Shown here piece after piece: positions 23,842-36,175 of a stretch of DNA of 64,000 bases. The notes beneath the pieces were generated by a model. That model made no database searches. It was not told the DNA's origin and saw only the letters and a program-made list of their open reading frames with translations. The stretch is taken from positions 87,604,485 through 87,668,484 of the forward strand of contig NC_081847.1 of NCBI RefSeq assembly GCF_963259705.1, given 5' to 3'. The DNA comes from Myotis daubentonii. Lineage: Eukaryota; Chordata; Mammalia; Chiroptera; Vespertilionidae. A program made the translations under genes and the position numbers. Each line of letters opens with the position of its first letter. Position 1 is the stretch's first letter.

Positions 23842-24997
23842 CTCTTCCATGGAAAGAGAGAAGCAGGGTCGTTCTCAGTTTTCACTTCCACAGCAAACTG
23901 CTTGGTGTTCCTCACTGAGGCTTGATCCTTTATGGACACTGCATGCTCATCAGCATCTCCCTAAAAGCAGGAGCACTTGTATGGTTATGACCCTCATCTA
24001 CTATCCTATCCTCACTTCCTCCTGCCGCATCTTTCTCCTCTCTCTACTCCTTCAACTTACCCCAGTTTGCCCTTGCGGTTGTTACTGGCAAGTGGCCATG
24101 AACACATCTCGGATCTCTATGCATTGTCTGTGCAATGGACCAATGACAGCTAACCCGCAGACTTGTTATGAAGATCAGACTCAGAAATAACGCACGTTCA
24201 GTGCAGCTCCAGGACAGTGCCTGGAGCAGAGCAGATACCCAGCAAGCGGCTTTGTTATCACCATTGTTATTACCTGCACATGAACACGCATCCTCCTTAA
24301 GTGCGCAAACTCAGAACAGCAAGTCTCATTCAGATCGCGTCCTCAGTGAGAGAGCTCTTGCCATCTCTTGACATCTCTTGACATTTCAAGAAAACTCAAG
24401 GAGAAAGACACTGTGATAAAGACGTGTATTACAGGTGACTCTGAGAATAGCAGAACTTAAGCAGGGGAGCAAAATTTATCATAACTTACAGGATCACTGA
24501 ACCAAAGTTGTAGAAGTGGGGACTGGAGCAACGTTAAGGAGAGGAGATGAAGACATTGTGCTGGTTTATGGGACCAAATAGTCTAGGGACGTGGGTGTGA
24601 ACCAAGGTCTGGTACATAAGAAGCATTATAGATTAGCTATTATTATTTAAAAACTAATTTGAGCTGAATATATTACAGGTTTTCCTGAGGGAGTTTAGGA
24701 AGTGTGTTACCATTATTTATACTTTACCAAAGATTATGAAAAATGTTAACGATGTAAGTTATTAAGAAAATCACCCAGAAAATAAATACTCTCAATTAAG
24801 TGAGCTTCAGATAGACAGGAATATTTGTCATTTATATATATAATGCATATGAACAATGTCAAAATAAGTAAATAGAGCTTTGCTGAATAAATATGGCTTC
24901 AGTGTTGCAATATATTACACCCAGTCATCAGCTTTGTGCCTCCTTTTTCTTATACCTTACATTAAATCCATTACAGTTAAACCTCCAGAATTATTTT

Positions 24998-25214
24998 TTA
25001 AAATATATTTTTATTGATTTCTGAGAGGAAGGGAGAGTTAGAGATAGAAACATCAATGATGAGGGAGAATCAATGATGATGATCGGCTGCTTACTGCACA
25101 GCCCACACTGAAGACTGAACCGAAACCAGGCATATGTCCTGACGGAGAATCAAACCTTGACCTCCTGGTCCATAGGTCGAGGCTCATTCATTGAGCCCTG
25201 CCGGCTGGGCCCTA
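24998..25214 (-). mobile_element. Ves SINE with 12-bp TSD
   Basis: An antisense SINE bounded by perfect cagaattatttt repeats (24986-24997 and 25215-25226). It lies just upstream of the solo LTR at 25236. Confidence 0.92.
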
Positions 25215-25235
25215 CAGAATTATTTTAAATCTCCC

Positions 25236-25831
25236 TGCCGGGGTCCAGCCCCAGCGGGTCCAGGGGTCCCCAAAGGTGTAGACGGAGTCGGCGAAGAAGG
25301 AATGACACGGAGATAGCGTTCAGTTGATCAGCAGCCTAGCCAGGATCTCCAGCCAAGTTCTGGTCTTGATCTCCAGAGAGGCTCTGCTGTTTATTGTCTT
25401 GTTACATCCGTATTTATACCAGTTGATTTTAATCCTGTCAATTTCTATTACAAAGGTTAGGGCGTTTCTTATCTCCATTCCAGGGAGTAAAGATTATGTA
25501 GCTTAAGCATGATTGTTTGTAGTGATTAACTACCCGCCTGGCACTTAGTTAAGGAGTTTCATGCCCTCCCTGACTTCAGGGAAAAATTCCTACCTGGGGA
25601 AACAACCTTTCTAGGAGAGGCATCCCCTCCCTGACTTCAGGGAAAAATTCCTACCTGGGGAAACAACCTTTCTCGGAGAGGTGACCTTGGTTAAAACACA
25701 CAGCGCTAAGGGGAGCAAACATATTAAGAACAGTATGCTATATACGCCAGGTCCCTTGAAACATATGCTGTGCAGATGTTTCTTTCCTGCAGCGACTGTG
25801 TCAAGCAGCAAGGATGGACCGGCTTCCGGCA
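25236..25831 (-). mobile_element. Solo LTR, ERV2-like, sister of the 23232 copy
   Basis: 596 bp, TG...CA in antisense, with perfect 6-bp TSD tctccc at 25230-25235 and 25832-25837. It shares the 61-bp internal duplication with the copy at 23232 but lacks that copy's extra ~15-bp gatctctagccag repeat. Different TSDs show a separate insertion, not a duplication of the region. Confidence 0.93.
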
Positions 25832-26489
25832 TCTCCCCACTTCCCTTCATCCTGAATTACTTCACTCTGAATTCGAATAATTTCATCTGTTACCTGGAGC
25901 AGGCCTCTAACTAACCACCTAACTCTTTCTTCCAGTCTTACCATATTATAACCCACTCTCACCCAGGATGATCTTGTTAACAGGTTAATCAGAATATAGG
26001 ATATTCCTTCTTAGAAACTACAAACTTTTTATTTTTTAGACTAAACCACTGTAGGATTTAGCTTGCGTTCACTTTTCTAACTTCACCACCCTTCCTCTGT
26101 TCATCAGGCTCCACTAGTAATGTCCTCCTGCCTTTTTTTTGAACAAACCAAAGAAGTTCCAATCTCAGAATATGTGTCTGTAGATCTTTTGCCCTAACTC
26201 ATATTGCAAACACCACATCTTATGCGATTTGTCCTTGTCCGTGATGATGAAATCAGCTTCTCCCAGTGACTCCATTCCACCGTCCACTTATTGTTTCCTT
26301 TGTAGCACGTATTACAATGTGCTATGGGTTTTATCTGTGTACTCATTCAATGCTTTTGTCTCCACCAAAGCTGAGATCTTCTCTCTTTTGTTCAATATTA
26401 CATCCCCAGAAGCTAATCAAACAATCAGTAAATCTGTTCAAATAATGATAAATTGCCACCATCATCATCGGTATTGATGTTTACAGAAC

Positions 26490-26720
26490 CCACATGTGTT
26501 GAGCACCCACTTATGTTCCAGGCATCGGGCCAACTTATGTGCTTTCTTATTTCCTAACCTAAAAAATCTGTAAGGGAGGCCTGCTTTCATCTCCATTTTA
26601 AAGGTAAGGAAATGGAGGCTCATCGCATTATCACTGTCATTGTCATTTTCATTATCATCGTCACCGTCATGATTTCAGGAAGCAGAGCTAGAATTGGCTT
26701 GCCTTTCTCACACTGTGGCC
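26490..26720 (-). mobile_element. MIR-like SINE relic
   Basis: The text follows the antisense MIR pattern: tgagcacccacttatgttcc, ctccattttaaaggtaagga, then aatggaggctcat. It is interrupted by a short catcat-rich stretch. Confidence 0.55.
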
Positions 26721-26861
26721 AGAGGAAGCAATAGGGCCCATCTATGTAGAAAATCTCACCAAGATGACCCCCAGAACTGGTCAGAAAGGTGGACCATCAA
26801 GCCATGGCTTTCAGCAAGTGGCACACAGATGGCCATCCTGGAGGCTGTGTAATCCTCAAAG

Positions 26862-27005
26862 TGCGGTCTCCGTGCCAGCAGCACTGGCATTGGGAGCCCG
26901 TTACAAATGCAGAATGATTGGCCTTGCCCTGACCTACTGGGTCAGAATCTCTAGGGTTGGGGCCAGGAAACTATCTAAAGAAGCTTTCAAAGTAATTTTT
27001 AACCA
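26862..27005 (+). mobile_element. MER5-like DNA transposon relic
   Basis: It contains degraded hAT-Charlie MER5 text: tcaaagtgcggtctccgtgc, gttacaaatgcagaatgatt and gacctactgggtcagaatct. No intact terminal repeats remain. Confidence 0.6.
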
Positions 27006-27399
27006 ACTACATTAGGAAAAGGAAGCTCAATCTGGCAGTTGGTCAAGGAAACAGGAAATTCACAAGAGTCGGCAAGACATTCATGTTCAAAAATCAAACC
27101 ACACAAACAAAAGTCAGGTTAGTAGGCCATGCACAAACATGTGGACCTGCTGTTAAAATGGGAATGTAGGGAGGGGATTGGTCATAAGGAAAAACAGTCA
27201 AGGTTAGATAACAGGGCAGGGCAGTGAGTCAAAGTAAGACTAGTCAGCATTCAGGTGGACTTGATCTTCTCACCTGTAGCACTTGCTCAAGTTCTTGAAA
27301 TCCCTGTCTGGTACACAGGATTAGTATCAGTACATGAGTTTGGACTAAGCCAAAGGTAGAGTAAAAAATGCTTCACCATGACTCCAGTTTTATAGACTG

Positions 27400-28080
27400 A
27401 AAGAATGTGAGTGTGGGGAGGCAGGAGGGTCTTTAAGGCTGCACTGAAACAGGTCTGTAAGTTTGCAGATGACTCAGCTGCTGTTCTGAATGGGTGAGAT
27501 GGATGGGTCCTGCAAGAACATTTTGCAGTGCTGTGTGAATAGGCAAAAAATAGTGGAAAAATTTCCACTGTGGAAAGTATAAGGTAATGTACCTGGGAAA
27601 ATATAATTCAAGCTATGCTGATAAAATGAATTATTCTCTCTGCTACTACTGTGTCTAGAAAAATGATATCGGAATCTATGCCAACTGTCCCTTGAAGACA
27701 GTCCAGTGTAGAGTGGCAGTTCAGAAGGTCCACCAAATACCAGAGATAGCTATGATAAAATTGAAAAAAAAACCCACCAGTATTAGAAAATTGTCTTAAA
27801 ATTTTCAACAGAACTAATAATATTTCTGTACTTGGAGTAGAGTTCATAGTTCTATTCCGTGCATTCCAATAAGGCTATAAAACAGTCAGAGAAGCCTGAA
27901 AGGTTAACAGAAATGATCAAAGGAATTAAATAGTAAGACCAGATGAGGAATTTTCAGTTCCGAAAAATGATAGGTGAAAAGGGACATCAAATTTATGTCC
28001 ATGAAGATATTAGGTAATAGAACATGGACATGCTCAACAAATTCAGGAATACTTTACCTAGAAGAATTCACTTGAAGCTT
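27400..28080 (+). mobile_element. Ancient L3/CR1-like LINE relic
   Basis: The order of short stretches (aaggtaatgtacctgggaaa, gcagttcagaaggtccacca-like text, cattccaataaggctataaa) resembles the CR1/L3 reverse-transcriptase 3' region. No frame is open. This is a weak call by pattern alone. Confidence 0.4.
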
Positions 28081-28109
28081 GAAGGTAATTTTATGACAAT
28101 AAAAAAGAA

Positions 28110-28237
28110 AGTGTAGAACTTCTTTATACAGTTGTGAGTAAGAGAAACACAAAGTCTATTCTTGTATTGCTATTTATTAATTATTGTGTTATTTCCCATA
28201 CGAACAACTGTAATTCTACTTTTGCCCCCACCCTGTA
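28110..28237 (-). mobile_element. mariner-like MITE, second copy
   Basis: In reverse complement it reads tacagggtgggggcaaaag at its start and carries the same interior as the copy at 4106-4236, including the taacacaataattaata-like stretch. The far terminal repeat is shortened, so the left boundary is approximate. Confidence 0.5.
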
Positions 28238-28746
28238 TACCTGTTGGTACATTTATTGATGTTGTTCCCCATGAGACCCCATGAGAGCGTTTACAAACTA
28301 AAAATATGATAAGGAATAAAAATAACTATTTATTTATGGAAAATGAGATTCAAAATGCTTTATAAAAGAGAAGCCTAGGTTATTCTGGACATTTTCTTCA
28401 TGTTTAAAAGAGACATTATTTTGGGGAAATCCAAAACTAGGCATCCTCATGAAAAATAAAGTCCAGGAACTGAAGATTGAAATAGTAATAAAGTTTTGCA
28501 CATAAAAAAAAGTTTTGCACACTCATATACACACACACATATGCATAGACATCTATGAATTTATATTTACTTTTAAAATAAAATATTTTATCATTAAAAA
28601 TATGTATGCATTAATTATAAGTACATTTGAAAATACAGACTAGTAGATTTAAAAAAAGTCACACATAGCTTCATTATCCAAAGTTATCTACTATTAATAT
28701 TTTACTGTACTATTTACTATTTGTAATTTTCATTTATCTGATTTTA

Positions 28747-28970
28747 TTTTATTTTAAATATATATTTCTTTATTGATTTCAGAGAGGAAGAAAGAGGGAG
28801 AGAGAGATAGAAACATCAATGATGAGAGAGAATCATTGATTGGCTGCCTCCTGCACGCCCCCAACTGGGGATTGAGCCCGCAACCCAGGCCTTTGGCCGG
28901 AATTGAAGCCAGGACCCTTCAGCCCGCAGGCCAACGCTCTCTCTATCCACTGAGCCAAACTGGCTAGGGC
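28747..28970 (-). mobile_element. Ves SINE with 16-bp TSD
   Basis: An antisense SINE with perfect flanking repeats of catttatctgatttta (28731-28746 and 28971-28986). The head ends gccaaactggctagggc. Confidence 0.95.
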
Positions 28971-30277
28971 CATTTATCTGATTTTAAAAAAGCATTCACT
29001 GCCTCTAGGATTGTACTATTAACCATGTAGACTGTTTATTTAATATAGGCATTTTTAAAATCATAATGTGAAAATACTAATATTCTGTTAAATTCAGTTT
29101 ATGAGTATGTAGGACTTTTGCTTAATATTCAAACTAAGTTTAGACTACAGACTTTTTAAAATCTCGTTTTAATATTCAGGTTTATTATACACAGAAATTA
29201 AATAGTTTTCTAATTTTACATTTCTATAATTATGGCATTTTATTTGTAATGTTTTTTGTTTCACATTTTAATATTATTTTGTTTGGTATGTAAAGACTCT
29301 TTAGATGTGTTTTTTAATAGCACATAGGTGCCTCACAAGTATTTCATATCTAACCACTTTGAAATGCTTTGCCTTTTCTAAGGAGTGTTTCACTTATTCA
29401 TATTTATTGTCACACATAATTTAAATTATTGTCATTAGATATTTGAAATAGAGTATTTGGGTTTGAATAATGGTATTGTTATCTAGCTATATTATAGTAT
29501 GAAGATTTAGATTAGATAGTGAATTTAAAACACTCGTATAGTGCCTGGCACAGAGTAAGCATTCAAATTATTATTGTTGTGATTTTTTTCTCTGTCTTAT
29601 TTTTATACCTCTTTTTAAATTTGAATACCATTTTGGCTTTTTTCTTTGTTTATATTTTCTACTGTATAGATTTTTTATGGTTTTAATTTTTGTAGTAACT
29701 CAGAAGATAGAAACACTATTAAATTTTTACAGGCAATTAACTAAATTGATAAAATAGCTACATAAATATATACTTAGAAATATGCATATATTCTCCAAAT
29801 ATGTACTTACATCTCTATATTATGTTATGTTCAATGTAATATCATATACTATATTATGTTCAATGTAATATCATTGTCGCTTAAATTGCAAAGTATCATT
29901 ACAATCTGTGTTGTTATTCCTAATAGTGTGGCAGATAGGCACATATGTTTAGTCTCATGAGAAAGAGAAGATATCTAAGTATAGATATTTTCAGTGAATT
30001 TTTCAAGTGTGCCCAGCTAGTGCACATGGCATGGGATAAATTTTCCATTAGGATAAGCATATTTGCCTGGACTGTAGATGCAGATGAATATTATTTGGGG
30101 GAAGTTTACTTGATCCTGCATTGAAGGTGATCCACCCCTTCATAGTGGATCACATCTGTATATTACGATGAAGCTATTCAGCCCATTTCTCCCTAAACAT
30201 GACATACCTACCTGCTCATGTAATGTAGTCTTTTTATATTCCAGATGGGATATATCCTTTCCCTTTCTCTGCATCTT

Positions 30278-30495
30278 TTGTTTTTAATATATTTTATTGA
30301 TTTTTTACAGAGAGAAAGGGAGAGAGATAGAGAGTTAGAAACATCGATGAGAGAGAAACATCTATCAGCTGCCTCCTGCACATCTCCCACTGGGGATATG
30401 CCCGCAACCCAGGTACATGCCCTTGACCGGAATCGAACCTGGGACCCCTCAGTCCGCAGGCCGACGCTCCATCCACTGAGCCAAACCAGTTTCGG
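30278..30495 (-). mobile_element. Ves SINE with 15-bp TSD
   Basis: An antisense SINE between perfect ctttctctgcatctt repeats (30263-30277 and 30496-30510). The head ends gccaaaccagtttcgg. Confidence 0.95.
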
Positions 30496-32870
30496 CTTTC
30501 TCTGCATCTTAACTTGTGTTCTTACTTTTCTTATTTTATGTTTTCTTTTTTCTGGATATTTTCTCCTAATTATTGTTTATTTAAAAGGAGTATATAATTA
30601 CTAAAAAGAACTTCAAAGAGTTCAGCAATGTGTACAACTAAATTCAATTTGTTCCCTCTAATAAAATCCTATTCCCATTTGCTAAGGCCAAACACCTTTA
30701 AGAGTTCTCACATCTTTAGCCGTCTATACTAGAAACCACACGATCAGAAAAAATACCATGTGGCTCCCAGAGGGAGAGTATGATTTTTCTACCCTGCCCT
30801 TAAGACAGTCAGTAACTATCACAGGAAACTTATTTTCCCTTTGTAAAATTGGTTAATAATTTTCCCCACTTATACCCTAGGACTGTTGTGATGATCCCAT
30901 AAAATAAAATAGGGTATGTGAAAGCAATTGGTGACGTTAACAGGCCATACAAATTTAAGTCACTTGCATTTATTGTATAAAACTTGTCCTTCTCAGTTCA
31001 AATACCCCTTTTACTCTGTCTAGCCTTAGTCTTTGCTGAACTTAGTTTCATTCTCATAAACAGAACCAATTTACCCATTTATATACTAACAATCACTCTT
31101 AACCAACCGGAGTAATTTCTCATTTATTTAAAATCCCATAGAATTATAATTGTACATTTCCTGGTTTCTTACCACCATTCTCCTCCATGTGATTTTACCC
31201 TTTTAGGGTCCTAAATGTATCTCTGGCTCAACATCCCCCAGAAGCATCCAACATTCCTTTCAGAGCAGATTTGAAGCATTTGTAAAGTTATAAGTGGATT
31301 AATAAATAATCAGATGGGTGAGTAAGGGAAGTATTTCGAAGTCATTATGGACATCCATTCTCAGCACTCAGATAACAAGACTTAAAGCCATGTCTACACA
31401 CGCCCTCCTCCCTCCCCCACAGTTGCCACGGCAGGTGTTAGAGTGGCACCTAAAATACTAGTAGGACATGGATGCACAGCATGGACTGGCTGCCTCCTCC
31501 GGGCTTGCTGTCCCTCTGACGTGGTCCAAACGCGCACACAACTCATTGAGTGGTTCCTGCCAAGTTCCCCCTGCATCTGCCAGTTCTGTTTGCCAGTGAG
31601 TCCTTTGGACCCCCCAGAGCAGTGGCCTGCCTATACCCACCGGGCCATTCAGATACGCACGGAAGACAGAACGTACAGCTTGCCATTTGTATCACTGACT
31701 TTCAAAGCTTCCTGAACAAATGGTTCTGGCTGGATCTATTTCAAAGCGTTGACTAAAGCAGACAGAAAGCTTCCTGCCAGGCACTTGTATTTACCACACA
31801 AATTTGTCAGCTTAACCAAACATTTCAGTGTGTTCAGAGCAGAAATTTGAGCTGATGGATCTAAAGGCCTCAAACACTGTGAAAGAAATGAAGATACATC
31901 AGGCTATAGAACAGTGTCTGCATGACTCCGAAATGATCATTAGGTAAACGTGTTCCATAGGAACCATGGCCTTGCCTCCTCCCCGATCCTGCTTATTGGG
32001 TTCACAAAAGCAATGAGAAACTTTCGTGAGTGTTGGCATGTTTAGGCTAAAACACCGTGGTGGTGGTAGCAGTAATCTTGAGAAGCCCTGATCTGTGTAA
32101 ATTACGCAGCACAAACGTTAAACCCTGAGCAAAATCACGTGATGTAGTTAGTGATCCTTGAATTCTTCTTTCAGCTTTCACATCGCCTCCATCTTCTCTG
32201 TGTTCCTGCTCCATTTGTCTTTCTGTAAAATGGGAATTACTCATTTTCATCAGTTGCTGTCACACTGTCTTCAGAATGTAACGTTAGGCTTGCAACAAAA
32301 ATCTTCACAACTCAAATGCCGTGGGGCACGCCTACATCCTGTGGTGTAAACTTAGGAAATGTCGCAAAATGATCATTCCAGATGATATAACCATTTTTGA
32401 TATGCTGGATAATTATCATGTTACTACTTGTTCCTTTCAGGATCATTTGAAGATAAGGTAATCAACATATTAGTTGTAAAATGTCATAACAATTACCCTC
32501 TTTCCCTTAATTTGTCGTTTTACCATTTCTTACACATGTAATTTAATTCAGTCTGACTTCTTTTGTTCTGTCAGGAGTCTTTTGGGGCAAAATGAAATAA
32601 ATAAGACAGAGTTTTCAAACATTTAAAATTACATTCACGCAGGAAACACTTATTTTGCAAGTGGGTCTGAAGAACACTTTCAGGAAAGGGTAGGGACATA
32701 TATGTGAGGCCGGTCTGATGACTGCCTACGGATTTTGCAGTCTACAAGGCAGATTAATAACCCAATTCTTTCCAAGGGACTATTGCCAAATTTTATGCAT
32801 ATGGTCCCTCAAGAAGCAATTTTTAAAGCTGCATTATTTAAATTAATAACAATATTTATTTACTTACTTA

Positions 32871-33295
32871 CTGAGGCCAGGTACACGAATTCGTGCACTA
32901 GGGGGGCAGGTCCCTTGGTCTGGCCTGCAGGATTGGGCTGAAACCAGCTCTCCGACATCCCCCCAGGGGTTCCAGATTGCAAGAGGGCACAGGCCAGGCC
33001 AAGGGACCCCACTGTTGCATGATCAGGGCTGGGAAGTGACAGGGGGGTTGGCCAGCTGAAGAGGGACCATGGGAGGGCTCCAGGGTGTGTCCAGCCCATC
33101 TTGCTCAGTCCTGATTGGCTGGACCCCAGCAGCAAGCTCACCTACTGGTAGGAGCATCTTCCCCCTGGTGGTCAGTGCACGTCATAGCGAGTGGGTGAGC
33201 AACCTTAGCATATCATTAGCATATTACACTTTGATTGGTTGAACAGCAGACCCGTCGACCAGACACTTAGCATATTAGGCTTTTATTATATAGGA
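32871..33295 (-). mobile_element. HeliBat-like Helitron (first of a tandem pair)
   Basis: The antisense 3' end is ctgaggccaggtacacga with hairpin gtacacgaattcgtgcac. The 5' end reads cttttattatatagga. It is followed at once by the next Helitron's CTAG, with no host base between. It contains a conserved internal stem (32909-32925 with 32992-33008) shared with the copy at 55903. Confidence 0.9.
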
Positions 33296-33429
33296 CTAGG
33301 GGCCCGGTACACGAAATTCGTGCACTGGGTGTGTGTGGGGGGGGGAGTGTCCCTCAGCCCAGCCTGCCCACTCTCACATACTGGGAGCCCTCAGGCATTG
33401 ACCCCCATCACCCTCCAATTGCAGGATCG

Positions 33430-34130
33430 GCCCCTTGCCCAGGCCTGACGCCTCTGACAGAGGTGTCAGGCCTGGGCAGGGGACCCTCATTTCCCCCCAT
33501 CACTGGTTCTGCCCCCAGCCCAGGCCTGATGCCTCTGGCCCAGGCATCAGGCCTGGGCAGGGGACCCCCAGACCCCTCCGATTGCTGGCTCTGCCCCTTG
33601 CCCAGGCCTGATGCCTCAGCCAGAAGCGTAGACCCCCATCACCCTCTGATCACCTGATCGGCCCCTTGCCCAGGCCTGACGCCTCTGACAGAGGTGTCAG
33701 GCTTGGACAGGGGACCCCCATCTCCCCCCGATCACTGGCTCTGGCCCCCACCCAGGCCTGAGGCCTCTGGCCCAGGAATCATGCCTGGGCAGGGGACCCC
33801 CATCTCCCTCTGATCGCTTGCTCCACCCCCCGCCCAAGCCTGACGCCTCTGACCCAGGCTTCAGGCCTGGGCAAGGGGACCATCATATCCCCCCAATCCC
33901 CGGCTCAGCCCCCCGCCCAGGCCTGATGCCTCGGCCAGAGGAGTTGACCCTCATCACCCTCTGATCACCAATCACCTGATCGGCCCCTTGACCAGGCCTG
34001 AGGCCTCTGGCAGAGGTGTCAGGCCTGGGCAGGGGACCCCGAGCTCCCCGCGGTTGCAGGCTCCGCCCCTGCCCAGGCCTAACGCCTCTGGCTGAGGCGT
34101 CCGGCTCGGGCAGCGGGGACCCGCAGCTGC
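33430..34130. repeat. Array of palindromic units inside Helitron
   Basis: The units each carry a left arm gcccaggcctga(c/t)gcctctg and, in most, an inverted right arm. Best examples are 33437-33477, 33518-33558, 33668-33708 and 33991-34030. Spacing is roughly 70-120 bp. Some units have lost the right arm (near 33601 and 33912). Confidence 0.85.
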
Positions 34131-34290
34131 AGCGGCCCCGCGATCGTGGGCTCCGCTTTAGGCCCAGGCAAGGGACCCCTAGCTCCCGGGACTGCCAGCT
34201 TCGACCATGCCCAGCTCCCATCGCTGGCTCCACCCCTACTTCCTGCTATCACTGGCCAGGGCGGAAAAGGCGCCTGATTCTTCGATCATG

Positions 34291-34344
34291 GCTGGGGGGC
34301 AGGGCAAAGGCGGCCCCAGGGCCGCCTTTGCCCTGCCCCCCAGC
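34291..34344. repeat. 54-bp palindrome (26-bp perfect arms)
   Basis: The left arm is 34291-34316 and the right arm is 34319-34344, with a 2-base centre (ca). Arms read gctggggggcagggcaaagg and onward, and match without mismatch. Confidence 0.97.
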
Positions 34345-34984
34345 TCTTAGCTCCCCCCTGGGTTTCCGATCACTGTCAGTGGCAGGGGGCTTCTTCCTGC
34401 TTTCCCTTTCGCCTCCCTGCATTGTGCCTACATATGCAAATTAACCGCCATCTTGTTGGCAGTTAACTGCCAAACATAGTTGGCAGTTAATTTGCATATA
34501 GCCCTGATTAGCCAATGAAAAGGGTATCGTCGTACGCCAATTACCATTTTTCTCTTTTATTAGTGTAGATTATTTTTTTTTAATCCTCACCAGAGGATAT
34601 TTTTCCATTGAATTTTTTAGAGAAAGTGGAAGAGAGAGGGAGAGACAGAGAGAAACACCAATATGAGAAAGACATATCAATTGGTTGCCTCCCTCATGCC
34701 TCCGCCAGGACTTGGAGCCTGCAGCCTAGGCACCTGCCCTTGACTGGAATTGACCCCAGGATCCTTCAATCCCCAGGCAGACCTGAGCCAAACTGACTAG
34801 GGCTAACTTAATAACAATATGAATGGAGCAAAAGGAGTTTGTTCTTTTCTCAGATTCCTATGTCTATTGTAGTCCACTCATTATGTCCAGGGAAGAACTG
34901 TGTACTTTAATTTTAATTTCTAATTAATCTGTAATTTCTAATTAACAGCTTAAGTTAGCCTGGATGTTTTAATTACTACTTTTT

Positions 34985-36175
34985 TAATTACCAAGTTGTA
35001 GGTTTTAGAGCAATTTTAAGGTCGTAGAAAATTAGAGCAGAAAGTACATTGGGTTCCCATATTCTCCTGTCCTGCAAAGTTCTCCACACACGCACCAACT
35101 TCCACTATGGACACTCCCCCGCGAGTGCTGCATTTGCTACAAGTGATGAACTGACATCGCCATGTCATTATCACCCAAGGCCTATAGTTTACATTAAGGT
35201 TTATTCCTGGTGTTGTACATCCTATGGGTTTTGACAAGTGTATAATGACCTGTATCCACTGTTGTAATGCCACACAGAAGTTTCACTGCTCTTCTCTGTG
35301 CTCAGCCTCTCTTTTCTCTACCTCTGAAACCACGAATCTTTTTACATCTCCATAGTTTGCCATTTCCAGAGTGTCATATAGTTGGAATCATACAATATGT
35401 AATATTTTCATATTGGCTTCTCTCACTTAGTAATATGTATTTCAAATTACTCCCATATCTTGGCTTGGCATGATAGCTCCTTCCCTTTTAGCACTGAATA
35501 ATATCCTATTGTCTGGGTGTGCCGCATTTTATTTATCCATTCACCTACTGAAGGGCATCGTGGTTGCTTTCAAGTTTTGACAGTTATGAATAGGGAGGCT
35601 ATTAAAATCCTTGTGCAGGGTTTTGGTGGACATACGTTTTCAGGTCACTAAATACCAAGCAGCACAATTGCTGGATCACATGGTAATCGTTTAGTTTTAT
35701 AAGAAACTGTCGCGCTGTCCCCCAAATTGGCTGTGCAATATTGCATCCCCATCAGCAAAGGGTGAGTCCCTATTGTTCCCTTCCTCACTGGCACTTGCTG
35801 GTGTTAGTGTTTTGGATTTGGGCCATTCAGATAGGTGTATGGTGATGTCTCATTGTTTTCATTTGCTATTCCCTGGTGATATATGATATTGAATGTCTTT
35901 CAAATGCTTGCTTGATATCTTTATATCTTCTTTAGTTAGGTGTCTTTCTTATTCTTTTGCCCATTTTTTTAATTGAGTTTTTAATTTTCTTAATGGTGAG
36001 TTTCTAGAGCTCTTTGTGCATTTAGATAACAGTTTTTAACACATGTGTCTTATGCATATTTCTCTTTCAATCCTTGACCTGTCTTCTCATTCTCTTGAAC
36101 TATCTTTCATAGAGCAGAAGTTTTTAGTTTTAATAAAGCCCAGCTTATCAATTATTGTTTCATAGATCTCAGACT
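34985..36175 (-). mobile_element. Old LINE-1 3' region (L1M-like)
   Basis: An antisense relic with ccattcacctactgaagggc, cacaattgctggatcacatg and tttcttattcttttgcccat, which follow the end of L1 ORF2 and its 3' UTR. It has many indels. Confidence 0.72.

Larger units (their letters stand above)
33296..34569 (-). mobile_element. Large HeliBat-like Helitron carrying a hairpin-unit array
   Basis: It starts ctaggggcccggtacacgaa and ends tattagtgtaga before T. At 1274 bp it is the longest Helitron here. Positions 33430-34130 are about nine imperfect units built around gcccaggcctgatgcctctg and its inverted copy. A 54-bp near-perfect palindrome lies at 34291-34344. Open frames up to 142 codons are artefacts of GC-rich repeats. 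Confidence 0.9.
32856..34807 (-). mobile_element. Older Ves-family SINE split by two Helitrons
   Basis: The SINE body is 34570-34807 in antisense, with the longer tail variant (taatcctcaccagaggatat) and head gccaaactgactagggc. Its A-rich tail continues at 32856-32870 on the far side of the Helitrons. A perfect 13-bp TSD, ttaataacaatat, lies at 32843-32855 and 34808-34820, proving the two parts were one insertion. Confidence 0.9.

Noticed and set aside
33331..34444. Frames of 108-142 codons with Pro/Gly/Arg repeats
   Set aside because: They are by-products of the palindromic unit array in the Helitron.
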